A DNA stretch of 64,000 nucleotides from JAZGGS01 sp963749485. GTDB lineage: Bacteria > Bacteroidota > Ignavibacteria > Ignavibacteriales > Ignavibacteriaceae. Below the pieces are notes generated by a model. It saw only the letters and a program-made list of their open reading frames with translations, did not search any database and was not told where the DNA came from. Both the position numbers and the translations under genes were made by a program. Positions 10,243-21,900 of the stretch are shown here, piece by piece (position 1 is the stretch's first letter; every line of letters begins with the position of its first letter). The stretch spans positions 1 through 64,000 of the forward strand of contig CAVVMV010000022.1 of the NCBI GenBank assembly GCA_963749485.1, read 5' to 3'.

Positions 10243-11340
10243 ATGAAAAAAGTAATCTCCGTTGTTGGTGCACGCCCTAATTTTATGAAAGTTGCGCCAA
10301 TACATAAAGCATTTCAAAAATACTCGGATAAAATAAACCACCTTATTTGCCATACCGGACAGCATTATGATGCAAAGATGTCTAAAATATTTTTTGAAGA
10401 TCTAAAGTTACCGAAACCCGATTTTTACCTTGGGGTTGGCAGCGGATCACATGCTGAACAAACCGGTAAAGTTATGATTGAATTTGAGAAGATTCTTCTA
10501 AAAGAAAAACCCGATCTGGTACTGGTTGTAGGCGATGTTAATTCAACTATTGCCTGCAGCTTAACTGCTGCCAAGCTTCATATTAAAACTGTTCATGTAG
10601 AAGCAGGTTTGCGTAGCTTTGATAGAGAAATGCCTGAAGAAGTAAACCGTGTACTTACTGATTCTATTTCGGAATTACTTTTTGTAACTGAAAAAAGCGG
10701 TATCACTAATCTTAAAAATGAAGGTGTTCCTGAAGAGAGAATATTCTTTGTTGGCAATGTAATGATAGATAACCTTACTCAACATCTTGAGCAAACTAAT
10801 AAGTTGCCAACATTAAGAGATTTTAGTGTGGAACCTGGTAATTTTGTTCTTGTTACTATGCACCGCCCAAGCAATGTTGATTCTGATTCTCAATTAAAGA
10901 AAATTGTGCATATGTTAAACTCAATAGCCGGTAAAAGGAAAATTATTTTCCCAATCCATCCGCGTACAAGAAAAAATCTTGAATCCAGGAAGCTGATAAA
11001 GAGTTTAAATGATAATGTGATTTTAGCTGATCCGATTGGTTACCTCGATTTCCTCTGCCTGCTCCGCAATGCGGAATTGATCATTACAGATAGTGGAGGA
11101 ATCCAGGAAGAGAGTACATTCCTGGGAGTTCAGTGCATTACAACACGGAAAACAACTGAAAGACCGATTACGGTAGAAATTGGAACAAATCACCTTGTTG
11201 GGGATGATTTCGAAAAGGCAGAGCAACTAGCTATTGAAATACTTAACGGGAATAAGAAATCCGGCCAAATTCCAGAGCTTTGGGATGGTAAAGCTTCTGA
11301 TAGAATTGTTGATATAATAGCAGATAAGCTATTAAATTAA
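10243..11340 (+). CDS. wecB: UDP-N-acetylglucosamine 2-epimerase, non-hydrolysing
   Basis: Cytosolic enzyme interconverting UDP-GlcNAc and UDP-ManNAc for surface polysaccharide. It has the N-terminal GARPNFMKVAPI motif, HTGQHYD, GDVNSTIACSLTAAK, the acidic HVEAGLRSFDREMPEEVNR motif with catalytic Glu/Asp residues, TMHRPSNVD, and the UDP-binding TDSGGIQEES. At 365 residues it has normal length and an intact frame. It lies at the end of the polysaccharide region and converges with the DUF2207 gene, leaving a 32-base gap. Confidence 0.95.
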   Translation: MKKVISVVGARPNFMKVAPIHKAFQKYSDKINHLICHTGQHYDAKMSKIFFEDLKLPKPDFYLGVGSGSHAEQTGKVMIEFEKILLKEKPDLVLVVGDVNSTIACSLTAAKLHIKTVHVEAGLRSFDREMPEEVNRVLTDSISELLFVTEKSGITNLKNEGVPEERIFFVGNVMIDNLTQHLEQTNKLPTLRDFSVEPGNFVLVTMHRPSNVDSDSQLKKIVHMLNSIAGKRKIIFPIHPRTRKNLESRKLIKSLNDNVILADPIGYLDFLCLLRNAELIITDSGGIQEESTFLGVQCITTRKTTERPITVEIGTNHLVGDDFEKAEQLAIEILNGNKKSGQIPELWDGKASDRIVDIIADKLLN

Positions 11341-11372
11341 AAGATGTTAACCGCCGAAATCTAATAATATGA

Positions 11373-13322
11373 TCACCATCCTCCACCACCTCCGCCTCCA
11401 CCACCGCCTCCTGAAGATCCACCACTACTGCCTGAAGATGATCCAGGTGCTGTTGAAGAAGAAGAAATTGTACTTGAAAAGCTGCTCCCGAGTGAAGATG
11501 CAAATCCTGCTGCTCCCAAAGTACTAATAGCTGCACCATTATACCAATCAGGTGAATAGTCGCTGATTTCAGAGAGTAGATCGGAAAACTTTTCAGACCA
11601 TTCATTTTCTACATTAAGAGCAAGAGCATATGGAAGGTATTTTTCAAAGAGTTGGGTAGTTTTCTCAGGTAAAGTGGCTTTTGCCAGGTTATCAACTTCG
11701 GCAACTGAAAGATACATTTTAAATCCTTCTATCTGGTCCATTAATTTTCTACCAAGAAGCGTAGGGGCTTTTAAAAGATGATAGAAAATAACATTTGCCA
11801 AAGCGATGATTCCAATAACTATAATAAGCAAAGGAGAACCTTCCGTTGCAAGTAGAAATAATCCAAATATTTCACCAGCTACAAAAGGAATTGAAAATAA
11901 AGTTATAAATATAGCAGCCAGAATTCCTCCCACCTTCACTTTTCCTTTTGCAACCACACCGCGCCACGCTTTAAAAACTGTAAAGAGTAATACCGATACA
12001 CCCATACTCCAAAAAGTAGTCCATACTAAACTAAATGTAAGATCTGCGGAAGAATACATTGCAGCAGCGATGAGAATAATTACAGAAATAGCCATACCGA
12101 TGATAAAATATTTCAGGTTTGTAATAAAATAAGTTTTTTCATAACTGTTTTTTAAAGATTTTTTTAAAGCTGTTATTGATTTTTTAATAACCGCGTGATT
12201 TTTCTGCTTAAGCTCTAACAGTAATTTTTCCTTACCATCAACCGGCGAAGTTTTCATTCTTAAAAGATAATTTAGAAAATAATTTCTTTTCATCTTTAGA
12301 TAATTCTCCGTTACCATTCTCCATCTTAACCAGGGAATACTCATCATCATGTTCTTCAATTTTAATAAATCCTTTTACTGCAAGATTTATAATTGCAGAG
12401 GTAAAGACTTTATTATCATAACCCATTTCTGTTAGATATCTTGCAGCTGCGGGAGATATATTTGATGGTGGTTCAAACAAAGGAATGATCGTACCTTTCT
12501 GCGGATCCTTTACCAACCTTCAACCAGATTAAGGAATAATATATGAGCAGAATTACAACTCCTATTAATCCAATAATTGATGGAATATTATCCTGGATAA
12601 AATATCCAAACTTATCGCTTGCTGAAGGTTCGTTAACAAATCCTTTGGGAAATTGAACAAGAATCGTAAAACCCTCTGTAGAATTTAACTTTCTTGTAGT
12701 TTTCAGTTTAACTTTGGAACCATTTAATATTTCACCTTTATAGTCTTTTCCGGCTGAACCCTGGTAACCGGTAAATCCATCAATCTTAATTTCACTTCGG
12801 TTTATACCATTAGGAAGATTAACAACGACGCTGGCATTTTCAATTACAAAATCCCAGCCGTTGCCGGTAACATTCCAATAAAGTTCATCGAAGTCTTCAA
12901 AAAAACCTATCTGCCTGTTTGTTTTATACTTAATTGTATAAGTAGTAATCGCCCGGTTTTAAAAAAACATTGCTATCGCCAATGTAAACTCTAACACCGT
13001 TTGATTGACTTTCTGTGTGATAGCTCTCCCCTCTCCCATCACGAAGGATTTCAATCACTTCAAACTTAATTACAATGTTGTTTCCATATTTGTCTTCGTA
13101 TTTTGTAGGAAAATCTCTAAAGATACCACGCTTAATCTGCACTCCTTCGGAATGAACTTTAATAACTTCCACAACATCCATCGATCCATCTTCATTAATG
13201 GTAATATCGCTGTCATACGAAATTATTCGTTCGCGGTTATTGAACTGCTTTCCGGATGAATAAGATGCGGGAATTGAAATAAGAATTAATAAAGCAGTGA
13301 AGATTAAAGATTTATAGATCAT
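11373..13322 (-). CDS. DUF2207 membrane protein with Gly-rich tail (frameshifted)
   Basis: Signal peptide (MIYKSLIFTALLILISIPASYSS), then the extracytoplasmic DUF2207 domain (SYDSDITINEDGSMDVVEVI, RGIFRDFPTKYEDKYG). A membrane segment near 12560, a cytoplasmic winged-helix-like part (TEMGYDNKVFTSAIINLAVK), two further hydrophobic segments, and a tail of serines then 11 consecutive glycines and a final Trp complete the protein. Frame changes fall near 12300, 12515 and 12945. Its start overlaps the LemA gene stop by four bases, so the two are co-translated; LemA/DUF2207 pairs are common. Function is unknown, with an envelope role inferred. Confidence 0.8.
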
Positions 13323-13867
13323 AATTTTACTTCCGGCGTTTTTCTTTCAGTTGCAAATGTTATTTCAAAAAATTCTTCTGGTTTAAAATTGAATATACCT
13401 GCAACAATATTATTTGGAAAAGATTCTACCCTGATGTTGTAATTTCGTACAGTTCCGTTATAATATCTCCTGGATAATTGAATCTGGTCTTCAATTTCCG
13501 TTAACTGATTTTGAAGATCAAGAAAATTTTCGTTCGCTTTCAAATCAGGGTAATCTTCAACAACTGCAAATAAGTTTTTTAACATACCTGATAGATCAGT
13601 TTCGGCAGCAGATTTATCTTTAATATTTTCTACCTGTGTTGATTTAGCTCTCTTTTCTGTTATATCCTCAAATAAATTTCTTTCGTGTTTGCTGTAACCT
13701 TTTACAGTTGTAACAAGATTCGGGATTAAATTATGCCGTCTCTTTAATTGCACATCTATCCCGCTCCATGCTTCCTTCATTAAGTTCCTCTCTTTTATAA
13801 ATAGATTATAGATTATTATAAACCAAATAATAATGAGACCAACAGCTATTATGGGTATTGTTATCAA
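13319..13867 (-). CDS. LemA family protein
   Basis: One N-terminal membrane segment (IPIIAVGLIIIWFIIIYNLF), then the long helical LemA domain with its signatures LMKEAWSGIDVQLKRRHNLI and LIPNLVTTVKGYSKHE, and the C-terminal YNGTVRNYNIRVESFP and FNFKPEEFFE. The 182-residue length is normal and the frame intact. LemA proteins are membrane-anchored helical bundles of unknown biochemical role, often beside DUF2207 or TPM-domain proteins as here. It lies three bases after the HAD gene in a minus-strand operon. Confidence 0.92.
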   Translation of the reverse strand: MITIPIIAVGLIIIWFIIIYNLFIKERNLMKEAWSGIDVQLKRRHNLIPNLVTTVKGYSKHERNLFEDITEKRAKSTQVENIKDKSAAETDLSGMLKNLFAVVEDYPDLKANENFLDLQNQLTEIEDQIQLSRRYYNGTVRNYNIRVESFPNNIVAGIFNFKPEEFFEITFATERKTPEVKL

Positions 13868-13869
13868 CT

Positions 13870-14541
13870 TTAATTTCCCTCTTTTAATATTGCTTCTTTA
13901 AACTCGGCAATGTTGTTCATAACAGGAACCCCCAAACTCAACAAACGTTCTTTATTTTGATGTCCATCTGAAATAAGTAAACAATCTATACCCATTCCAT
14001 TTGCAACCTCAAGGTCATGGGCTGTATCTCCTATCAATAATATTCTTTCATCGTTACCGTTAGGATTAATTTTTTTTATCATTTCTTTTCCAAGTTCCAT
14101 TTTACTTCCGGCATAAATATTATCCAATCCGGATACATGCTCAAAATATTGATCTATCTTGAACGACTTAATGATCCCTTCCAGGTTATCATGCTTATAT
14201 GCTGAAAGTAGATATTGTTTTTTCCCTCGCTCCTGTAAAAGCTGTATAGACTCAGTTACCGAAGGATACAAAGAACAATCAAGTTTATTCTCTTCATATT
14301 CAATCATAAATTCTCTTCCAAGAATCTCAAACGAATTCTTTTCAAAGTTATGTCCTGCAAGTTTGTAATACTCTTCAACGGGGAATGTAAATATTTCGCG
14401 ATATTTTTCTAGCGATATTTCAGGCAGAGATTCGTTTCTTAAAAGATTATTCATTATTGAAGCACACAATTCAACATCGTTAAGAAGTGTCCCGTTCCAA
14501 TCCCAAATTATATGATTATATTTTAAAATATTAGTTAACAT
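13870..14541 (-). CDS. HAD-superfamily phosphatase
   Basis: Haloacid dehalogenase fold hydrolase, 223 residues. Motif I is IIWDWNGTLLND near residues 12-23, with the nucleophile Asp; the usual second Asp is Asn, as in a known DWNGT subgroup. Motif II is LLSAYK and motif III is GDTAHDLEVANGMG. The helical cap between suggests a phosphoglycolate-phosphatase-like enzyme acting on a small phosphomonoester. The substrate cannot be read from sequence. It overlaps the NUDIX gene by seven bases, so translation is coupled, suggesting a house-cleaning operon. Confidence 0.85.
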   Translation of the reverse strand: MLTNILKYNHIIWDWNGTLLNDVELCASIMNNLLRNESLPEISLEKYREIFTFPVEEYYKLAGHNFEKNSFEILGREFMIEYEENKLDCSLYPSVTESIQLLQERGKKQYLLSAYKHDNLEGIIKSFKIDQYFEHVSGLDNIYAGSKMELGKEMIKKINPNGNDERILLIGDTAHDLEVANGMGIDCLLISDGHQNKERLLSLGVPVMNNIAEFKEAILKEGN

Positions 14542-15213
14542 ATTTCCGAATCGATAATTAGTTTACAGAATTCGTACACAATTTCAGCTGTTATTCCCCA
14601 AACGATTTCGCCGGGAGTATTATAAACAAAAACCCGATGCCGTGCCTTCCTCCAGGGATCAGCGTAACGATTTGGTAAACCCAATTTTTTTACAGGCAAT
14701 AGTTCAATTTTATTTCCATCTTCATCATCTTCATAAGGATGAGCCCGAACATTAATATAATAAGTATCCGGTTTATTTTCTAAGAAAAATGAAACCGGGA
14801 TGGTAAATATTTTTTCAACTTCTTTAGTATCAATATTCAGATCTTCAATTGAACTGATATTAAGTATTCCTACATATGGATCGACAGTAATTCCCATCGG
14901 GGCTATAAGTGTACCCATTCCCCCAATTATTTCAACCTGATCTGCAGCAGTTCCAAGCTCTTCAGTGGTTTCTCTTATTGCAGTATCTTCAAAATTATTT
15001 ATCAAGTTGAGTATCAATTTCTCCACCTGGAAAGCTCACTTCCCCGCCCTGTCTAATATTTCCGGCTCTTTTTTCAAATAAGAAATGGCATTCATCATTT
15101 ATAAACAAAAGCGGAACAAGAACAGCAGAATTGAAATATTTATCCTTAGCCAAAACAGATGGCTGGTTTGCTAAAGCGCTCTTTAATAATTTGATTTTTT
15201 CATTGTCCAGCAT
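14535..15213 (-). CDS. NUDIX hydrolase, CoA-pyrophosphatase type (one frameshift)
   Basis: N-terminal SAVLVPLLFINDECHFLFEKR and FPGGEID, then a frame change near 15010, then TAIRETTEELG. Together these form the extended NUDIX box of the coenzyme A pyrophosphatase group (family name only). The following GGMGTLIAPMGITVDPYVG supports that group. It should cleave a nucleotide pyrophosphate, possibly CoA or its oxidised derivatives, using Mg2+ held by the RETTEE glutamates. First gene of the minus-strand operon with HAD, LemA and DUF2207. Confidence 0.85.
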
Positions 15214-15480
15214 TTTATCGAAACAGGTATTATTTTAATTTTTATTAAAATAGAGTATAAAGATAAGAAATGATTTGCAGGAATTTTAAAAAAAGGTTAA
15301 ATGTTCGCCGTTTATTTGAAAAAACTCAGAAAATTAACAGGGATATGCTATTCATCTGCAATTGTAATTTGACTTACACTAATTTATTCTATAACTGTAA
15401 AAATTTGGAATGAAGCAATAAATAATATATTTTAGAGTTGTTACGTGTTACCACACAATAATAATGTTGAAAGGATTAAA

Positions 15481-16581
15481 ATGAATCTTTTGAAAATGAT
15501 TTTTTTATGCATTTTGTTTTCCCTTTTAAGTTCACAATCTTTTTCATTACCCCGGTTTGCAGTTAGATTGAGTGATAAATGTATTGATTGCCATTATAAT
15601 CCAACCGGTGGAATTATCAGAAATGATAACGGTTTTTTTTATGGGCAAAATATGTTGAGTCTTATCTCTCCAAGACAAAAAGAATTTTCTATGTCCCCAA
15701 AACTGAATGATAACGTTTCAATTGGAATGGATTTAAGAGGACAATTTTTATACTCACAAGAAAAAAAGCGAACTGATTTCCAACGAATGACCGGTTCTAT
15801 TTATGGAAGGATTGGATTATCAAAAAAAATAAATATTCTTGCACGCTACGATTTTGTAAATGATATCTGGGAAGCGTATGGTATTGCACATATCTTACCG
15901 AATAATAGCTACATTAAAGCAGGTTCATTTCAACCGAATTATGGTATAAGGTTGGATGATCATACAGCTTACACAAGAGGTGGAGATTTCTTTTTACTTT
16001 TTCAGAATGGAGCAAGAACAGGATTAATTTATGATCCGTTTTATATTGAAGCAGGAGCTGAAGTAGGAATTTATATTTCTGATCTTATATTTTTAACATC
16101 AAGCGTTGGTGCGAATTTAAACAATCCTACTCTTTCAAAAGATCCAACTTATACAGCCAGACTTGAACTTACACCTTCAATTGGCAGAGTTGGTTTATTG
16201 CTTGGCGGCTCTTATGCCGCTGCTAATGTACCACAAAAAACCGAGATGTATGGAGGATTTGCAGGAATTGGGTATGATAGATTTTCTCAGTTTTAGCTGA
16301 GTTCGATCAGAGCCAGCAATTTGCTAGCAGCAGATATTAAATCAAATATGTTGATGGTAGAAGCTGCTTACATTATAATGGTAGGATTAGAAGCATTTGC
16401 ACGTTATGATTGGTTGGATATAGATGCAAATAAAGATACTGAAACAATTGCTCACTTAATCTTGGGATTTGAATTTATTCCTTACAGCTTTATCGAGATA
16501 AGACCTCAATACAGGTTTATTATTGAAGACCCGGTGTTAAACAACGATTCAATTGTAATTCAATTTCATTTTTGGTACTAA
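15481..16581 (+). CDS. Outer-membrane beta-barrel with N-terminal haem-c motif (frameshifted)
   Basis: Signal peptide to about residue 22, then a single CIDCH (residues 34-38), the covalent haem-c attachment motif. A series of amphipathic strands of a beta-barrel follows (GSIYGRIGLSKKINILARYDF, IEIRPQYRFI and a terminal aromatic HFWY). Frame changes near 16290 and 16320 split the barrel; the open piece ends at 16296 and resumes by about 16321. The start at 15481 is preferred over an upstream ATG at 15445 because it follows GAAAGGATTAAA and begins a standard signal peptide. It resembles porin-like proteins associated with extracellular electron transfer, but function is inferred only. Confidence 0.7.
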
Positions 16582-16639
16582 AATAATCGTTGCAATAAGT
16601 GGCTGCGATTAATTTCGCAGCTAGTTTATAATTTTAAAT

Positions 16640-17422
16640 CTATTCATAGTGTTCAATAAACTTTTCTTCGTGATGAAGGTAATCAACTAACTCCTCTTTG
16701 TACGAAATAAGTAATTCCTTTGTCCATCGTAAATACCTGGCTCCAGCACTGCAAAGCTGCCTGGTTTCTTCCACGCAGGTTTCATCAAAATTTTCTTCAG
16801 GAAGTAGTTTGTTGATCAATCCCAAATCGACTGCTTTTTTTGCAGAAATTTCACCGCCATTAAAAATGTAGTCAGTAGCTTTTCCTAATCCAATATATTT
16901 GGGAAGGAAGAACGGCAAAGCTCCTCCTGCGTGTAAACCATACTTTGCATGAGATAAAGATATTAGACAGTCTTCAGTTGCAAACCTGAAATTTGATGCT
17001 AAGCTGGCACCAAAAAAAGGTGTAACTATTGTTCCATTTAAACCGGATACTACCAACTTGCGATAGTTTGTGGTAGCCATAATAAAGCTGTTAAGCACAT
17101 TCACTTCGCGGGCGCGAATGTTGGCTCTCTCTCCGGGTGAAAGTTCGTGCGGTTTTTCGGAAGAAAAATCTTTACCGGTTACACTGGATAAAAACACCTC
17201 GTATGCAGTGTTACCAAAGCATCCCTTTTCATTAAGTATAAGGATCGCTTTAATTTTTTCTTCCTCAGCTACAAGATCGAACCAGTATAATATTCTTCTG
17301 CTTATATCAAGATCTGTAAGTGAGTAGAATGCGTTGCATTTTACTTTAACGATTGCGATTTCTCCATCAACAGAACATCTGAAATCGTTGTTTTCAAATT
17401 CAAGTGAAAGCTCTTCTTTCAT
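16640..17422 (-). CDS. Enoyl-CoA hydratase/isomerase family protein
   Basis: Crotonase fold, 260 residues, intact. Features include VSGLNGTIVTPFFGASLAS (the oxyanion-hole region), SLSHAKYGLHAGGALPFFLP, GLGKATDYIFNGGEISAKKA and VDLGLINKLLP. These match the C-terminal two thirds of the family, while the N-terminus is divergent (FYSLTDLDISRRI). The general-base Glu pair of classical hydratases is not evident, so it may be an atypical crotonase. Start follows a strong AGGAGGAAG. Flanked by unrelated genes on the opposite strand, so probably single. Confidence 0.8.
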   Translation of the reverse strand: MKEELSLEFENNDFRCSVDGEIAIVKVKCNAFYSLTDLDISRRILYWFDLVAEEEKIKAILILNEKGCFGNTAYEVFLSSVTGKDFSSEKPHELSPGERANIRAREVNVLNSFIMATTNYRKLVVSGLNGTIVTPFFGASLASNFRFATEDCLISLSHAKYGLHAGGALPFFLPKYIGLGKATDYIFNGGEISAKKAVDLGLINKLLPEENFDETCVEETRQLCSAGARYLRWTKELLISYKEELVDYLHHEEKFIEHYE

Positions 17423-17666
17423 AACTTCCTCCTGTTTAGAATTTATTAGCGATGTAAATTAAATATGGGTAAAATATTGGCAAGTTTAAAGAGTTTGGTA
17501 AAATATTATTCAATACCAGAATTAAATAAATTGTATTATTCTATAATTTATCATAAATTAAAATAGTAGGAAGTTTTAAATAATTAAATCTATTAAATTA
17601 GAAGAACAAGTATTACTGAATTGTAATTGTTAAAATAAATACCATATAAGAAGAGGTAATTAAAAG

Positions 17667-18589
17667 ATGATGAAATTGAAAAATATATTATTCCCAACAG
17701 ATTTTTCCCGCTGTGCCGATCAAGCACTAATTCATGCAGTTTACCTTGCAGAGAAGTACGAGGCAGCACTTCATCTTTTGCATGTTGTAACTCTTTTTGA
17801 AGACCAGCCGGGTTTATTAAGCGATGAGTTTGCTGAAACAGAAGAGCTGGTAAGAAAACTGGAAGAGAAAGCCGAGATTGAATTGAACAGTGTTGCCAGC
17901 TGCTCATGGAAACGATGATATGGAAATAGTAATAAAACAAAAACGTGCAATCTCTGCAGCCCCGGCAATTCTGGAATATTCTTCTAAAAACGGTATCGAT
18001 TTGATTGTGATGGGAACGCATGGCAGAAGAGGAATTGAGCATTTACTTTTGGGCAGCGCAGCAGAGGAAGTAGTTCGATTAGCTGATTGCCCGGTATTCA
18101 CCATTCGTGAATCTGAAGAGGTTAAACCTATTAAATTATTTGAACGAATACTTAGTGCCGATAGATTTTTCAGATCATTCTAAAAAGGCGCTCGTTTATG
18201 CAAAAGAAATTGCTGAATCATATGGTGCAAACTTGCAGCTTTTACATGTAATTGAGGATACAATACATCCTGCTTTTTCCTTATCTGGTAAGTCTTCGAT
18301 ATTCGATCTTGTGCCGGGTATAGAAGAAGATTGCAGGAGAAGGATAGAGAAATTGATTCAGGAAACCGGAGTATCTAAAGAGAATACTGAGATAATTGTA
18401 AAAGGCGGGCAGGCAGCTCACGATATAATAAAATTCGCAAAAGATAATTCAAGCGACCTGGTTGTAATTGCTACACACGGGCTAACCGGCATTGAACACC
18501 TACTGCTTGGAAGTGTAACGGAAAAAGTTGTCAGGATGGCTCCCTGTCCTGTGTTCACTGTTAAATCATTTGGGAAGAATTTAACCTAG
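17667..18589 (+). CDS. Tandem universal stress protein, UspA-UspA (frameshifted)
   Basis: Two UspA domains in one protein of about 305 residues. Domain 1 begins LKNILFPTDFSRCADQAL and carries the ATP-loop motif GTHGRRGIEHLLLGS. Domain 2 begins EYLVPIDFSDHSKKAL and carries ATHGLTGIEHLLLGSVTEK. Frame changes occur near 17905 and 18150, leaving pieces 17667-17918, 17890-18183 and 18107-18589. Both G-x2-G-x9-GS nucleotide motifs are complete, so the protein likely binds ATP. The cytosolic stress role is family knowledge. Confidence 0.85.
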
Positions 18590-18965
18590 TATTCAGATAT
18601 CAAATCAGTTTATAAAAAGGTTTCCAGCTCCATTACTGTAGAAAGTTTCTATTAATTTGATGCAGTTCTTTAACTACTAATAATTTTTTTTCAAAATTAT
18701 CTTTACTTTTTACTTAGTTATGTCGATATTTGTGGAACAAGTGCAATAATTGTTAAAAGCACCAATGTATTAAGTAACAGGTTTACCTTTTATGACAATC
18801 AGGGAACGCTTCAGAATTTTGGCAACGCCTGCTGCAGGGGCATATCAACTTCCTACTATACCAACAAAATTTTTCTACCTGGCAATAAGATGTAACCTAC
18901 ATTAATATTAATTAGATTATAGTCTGTACTGCAGCCGGGTTATAATCTTTAAAAAGGAGATTGCT
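18590..18965 (+). other. Spacer with remnant of a small secreted-type protein
   Basis: No complete gene. A stop-free stretch from about 18710 to 18895 reads VDICGTSAIIVKSTNVLSNR then FTFYDNQGTLQNFGNACC and ends at TAA 18893-18895. The composition (Cys pairs, aromatic strands) looks like the end of an extracytoplasmic beta-domain without a start. The last 60 bases carry the AAGGAGA ribosome-binding site of the next gene. Confidence 0.35.
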
Positions 18966-21900
18966 GTGGAGAATTTCTTTACCATTTTTACAAACCGCAA
19001 ATCAATTCCGTTGGTAATAGTTACCCTCTTTTTATTCCTCACAAAATTAACAATTGGGCAAACGTTAACTTATAACGATAGCTGGGGAGAGCAGGGTTAC
19101 AGTCTGCTCTCTGAAAATTCAGGTGGAATAGAATTAAACTTTTCTATAACTCAGTTTGAACTAAGGGAGAACAACATCGATGGCACGTTGATGTCTTCAG
19201 TTCATCTTCCGGGGGTATTTTTACCTAACGATGAGGGGGCACCTGATTTACCCGGTACATCAAGATTTATCGCATTGCCCCAAGGAGCAAATGTATCATT
19301 TCAAATTCTGAATTCGCGGACAGAGGTGATCGATAACATAGAAATTGCTCCTGCATTTCGCATACCAAAAGGTACTGATGATTCACCATTAGTGTATGCT
19401 AAAAATGGTGTGATTTATTCTATGAACGCCTTCTACCCGGAACAACCGATTTTGCTTTCTGAAAAAACTAAAATTAGAGGAGTTGATGTTGCACAATTAG
19501 GTATAACTCCGTTTCAATATAATCCTGTCACAAAGCAGCTTATTATTTACAGGGATATTAGGATTAGTGTTAAATTTTCGGGTGGTAGTGGTTATTTTGG
19601 CGAAAATCGTTTGCGCAGCAGGTGGTTCGATCCAATCTTAAAAAATCTTGTTATCAATCATAATTCACTTCCCGATGTAAATTTTAATATCGATGGTGAT
19701 TCTGAATTGGAAGATTTTGAATACCTCATCATTTGCCCCGATGATCCTACATTTTTAGCATGGGCAGATTCTATTAAGAATTTCAGAACGTTACAAGGAA
19801 TAATAACTGGAGTTGTAACAACTACCGAAGCAGGTGGGAATAATGCCACTGCCATAGAAAATTATATTAATAATGCTTATAACACATGGAACATTCCACC
19901 GGTGGCAGTTCTTTTCTTGGGAGATTATGGTACCAGCGGTAATACCGTTCACAGTCCAACTTGGGATAGTTACTGTGTATCTGATCATATTTATGCCGAT
20001 GTAAATGAGAATGATATGGCGGATATAATAACAGCACGCATAACAGCACAGAATGCCCAGCACCTGGAAACAATGATAAACAAATTTTTAGATTATGAAA
20101 GTTCACCCCCAACAAATTCGAATTATTATAATAATCCGATTACGGCAATGGGTTGGCAAACTGAAAGATGGTTTCAGATTTGTTCCGAAAGTGTTAATGG
20201 ATTCTGGGAATTCGGTTTAGGCAAATCACCAGTGAGAGAAAATGCGATTTATAGTGGATCACCACCCTTCACAATTTGGTCTTCAAATCAAAATACAAAT
20301 ATGGTGGTTAATTATTTTGGGCCAAATGGACAGGGTTATATTCCTCAAACACCTTTACATCTAACTGATTGGGGTGGTAGTGCTACACGTCTAAACAGTG
20401 ATATTAATAGCGGCGCTTTTATGTTACAGCATCGCGATCACGGTGGCGAAACCGGTTGGGGTGAACCTGATTATAATATTTCCGATTTATCAGGATTAAC
20501 AAATGAAGACCTGGTTTTTGTATTTTCTATTAATTGCCTAACCGGCAAGTTTAACTGGAGCGGAACATGTTTTGCCGAAGCTTTTCACAGGCATGATTAC
20601 GGTGCTCTAGGAATAATTGCAGCCTCTGAAGTTTCCTATTCATTTGTTAATGATACATATGTTTGGGGATTGTATGATGGTATGTGGCCAGACTTCATGC
20701 CTGATTACGGTAACACCGGACCAGATAAAATATTACCGGCATTCGGTAACGTGTATGGAAAATATTTTTTACAATACTCAAACTGGCCATATAACTCAAG
20801 CAGCAAAGAAGTTACATATTATTTATTCCATCACCATGGAGATGCTTTTAGTACAGTTTATACTGAGATGCCTCAATTGTTAACTGTTGTACACGAGGGA
20901 GCAATGTTAAGCGGGGTAACTTCATTTGATGTTTCGGCTGATGAATATTCACTCATATCTTTAACTGTTAACGGAGAAATCATCGGAACAGCAGAAGGTA
21001 CAGGCGCGCCGGTTTCAATTCAGATTGAACCGCAGTTGCCAGGTCAAAATATGATAGTTACAGTTACAAAACAGAATTATTATCGCTACCAGCAGGTTGT
21101 GCCAATCGTTCCTCCAAGCGGACCTTATGTAATTAAAGAATCTTATTTATTAAATGATTCAGCAGGGAACAACGATGGATTGCTGGATTATGGAGAATCA
21201 CCACTTCTTACTTTATCTGTAAAAAATGTTGGTGTCGCTCAAGCGACTAATGTATCCGTTACGCTAAGGACAGAAGATGTTTATATCACAATTACAGATA
21301 GTACAGAATTTTATGGAATTATTGAACCCGATAGCATAAAAACCATCATTGATGGCTATGCTTTTGACTGCGATCCATTAGTACCAGATGGACATAGTAT
21401 TTTGTTTTCCGTGATTGCTACAGATGGTGCTCATGTTTGGGAAAGCAGTTTTTCAATTGAAGCCCACTCCCCTGTTTTTGAACTTGGAACGTATAGCGTT
21501 TCCGATCCTGCAGGAAATAATAATGGCATATTAGATCCTGGTGAAACTGCAGATATACAAGTTGAACTTTCAAATACAGGATCTTCAGATGCTGTAAACG
21601 TAATGGGGGATCTCTCATCTATCGACCAGTACATTACAGTAAATTCCGGACCACAATTATATGGTAACTTGCTAGCTGGTTCGTCAGTAACCAAAACGTT
21701 TAGTGTTACTGCCGATATAAACGCTCCTTCAGGACATCAGGCACTATTTAATCTTGATGTAACCGCAGATCCTAATTTTAACCGCGAGCGAATCCTTCAC
21801 AATAACTGTTGGGCAAATTCCTGTATTAATTTTATGTTTAGATGAAAACCATAACTCCAGTCCTGCAATGATGAGTTGTTTGGATGTTCACAATGTCTCT

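Noticed and set aside
11243..11605. Minus-strand frame rich in His/Leu/Gln overlapping wecB and the Gly-rich tail
   Set aside because: Shadow of the glycine/serine codons of the DUF2207 gene in another frame; low-complexity translation without family features.
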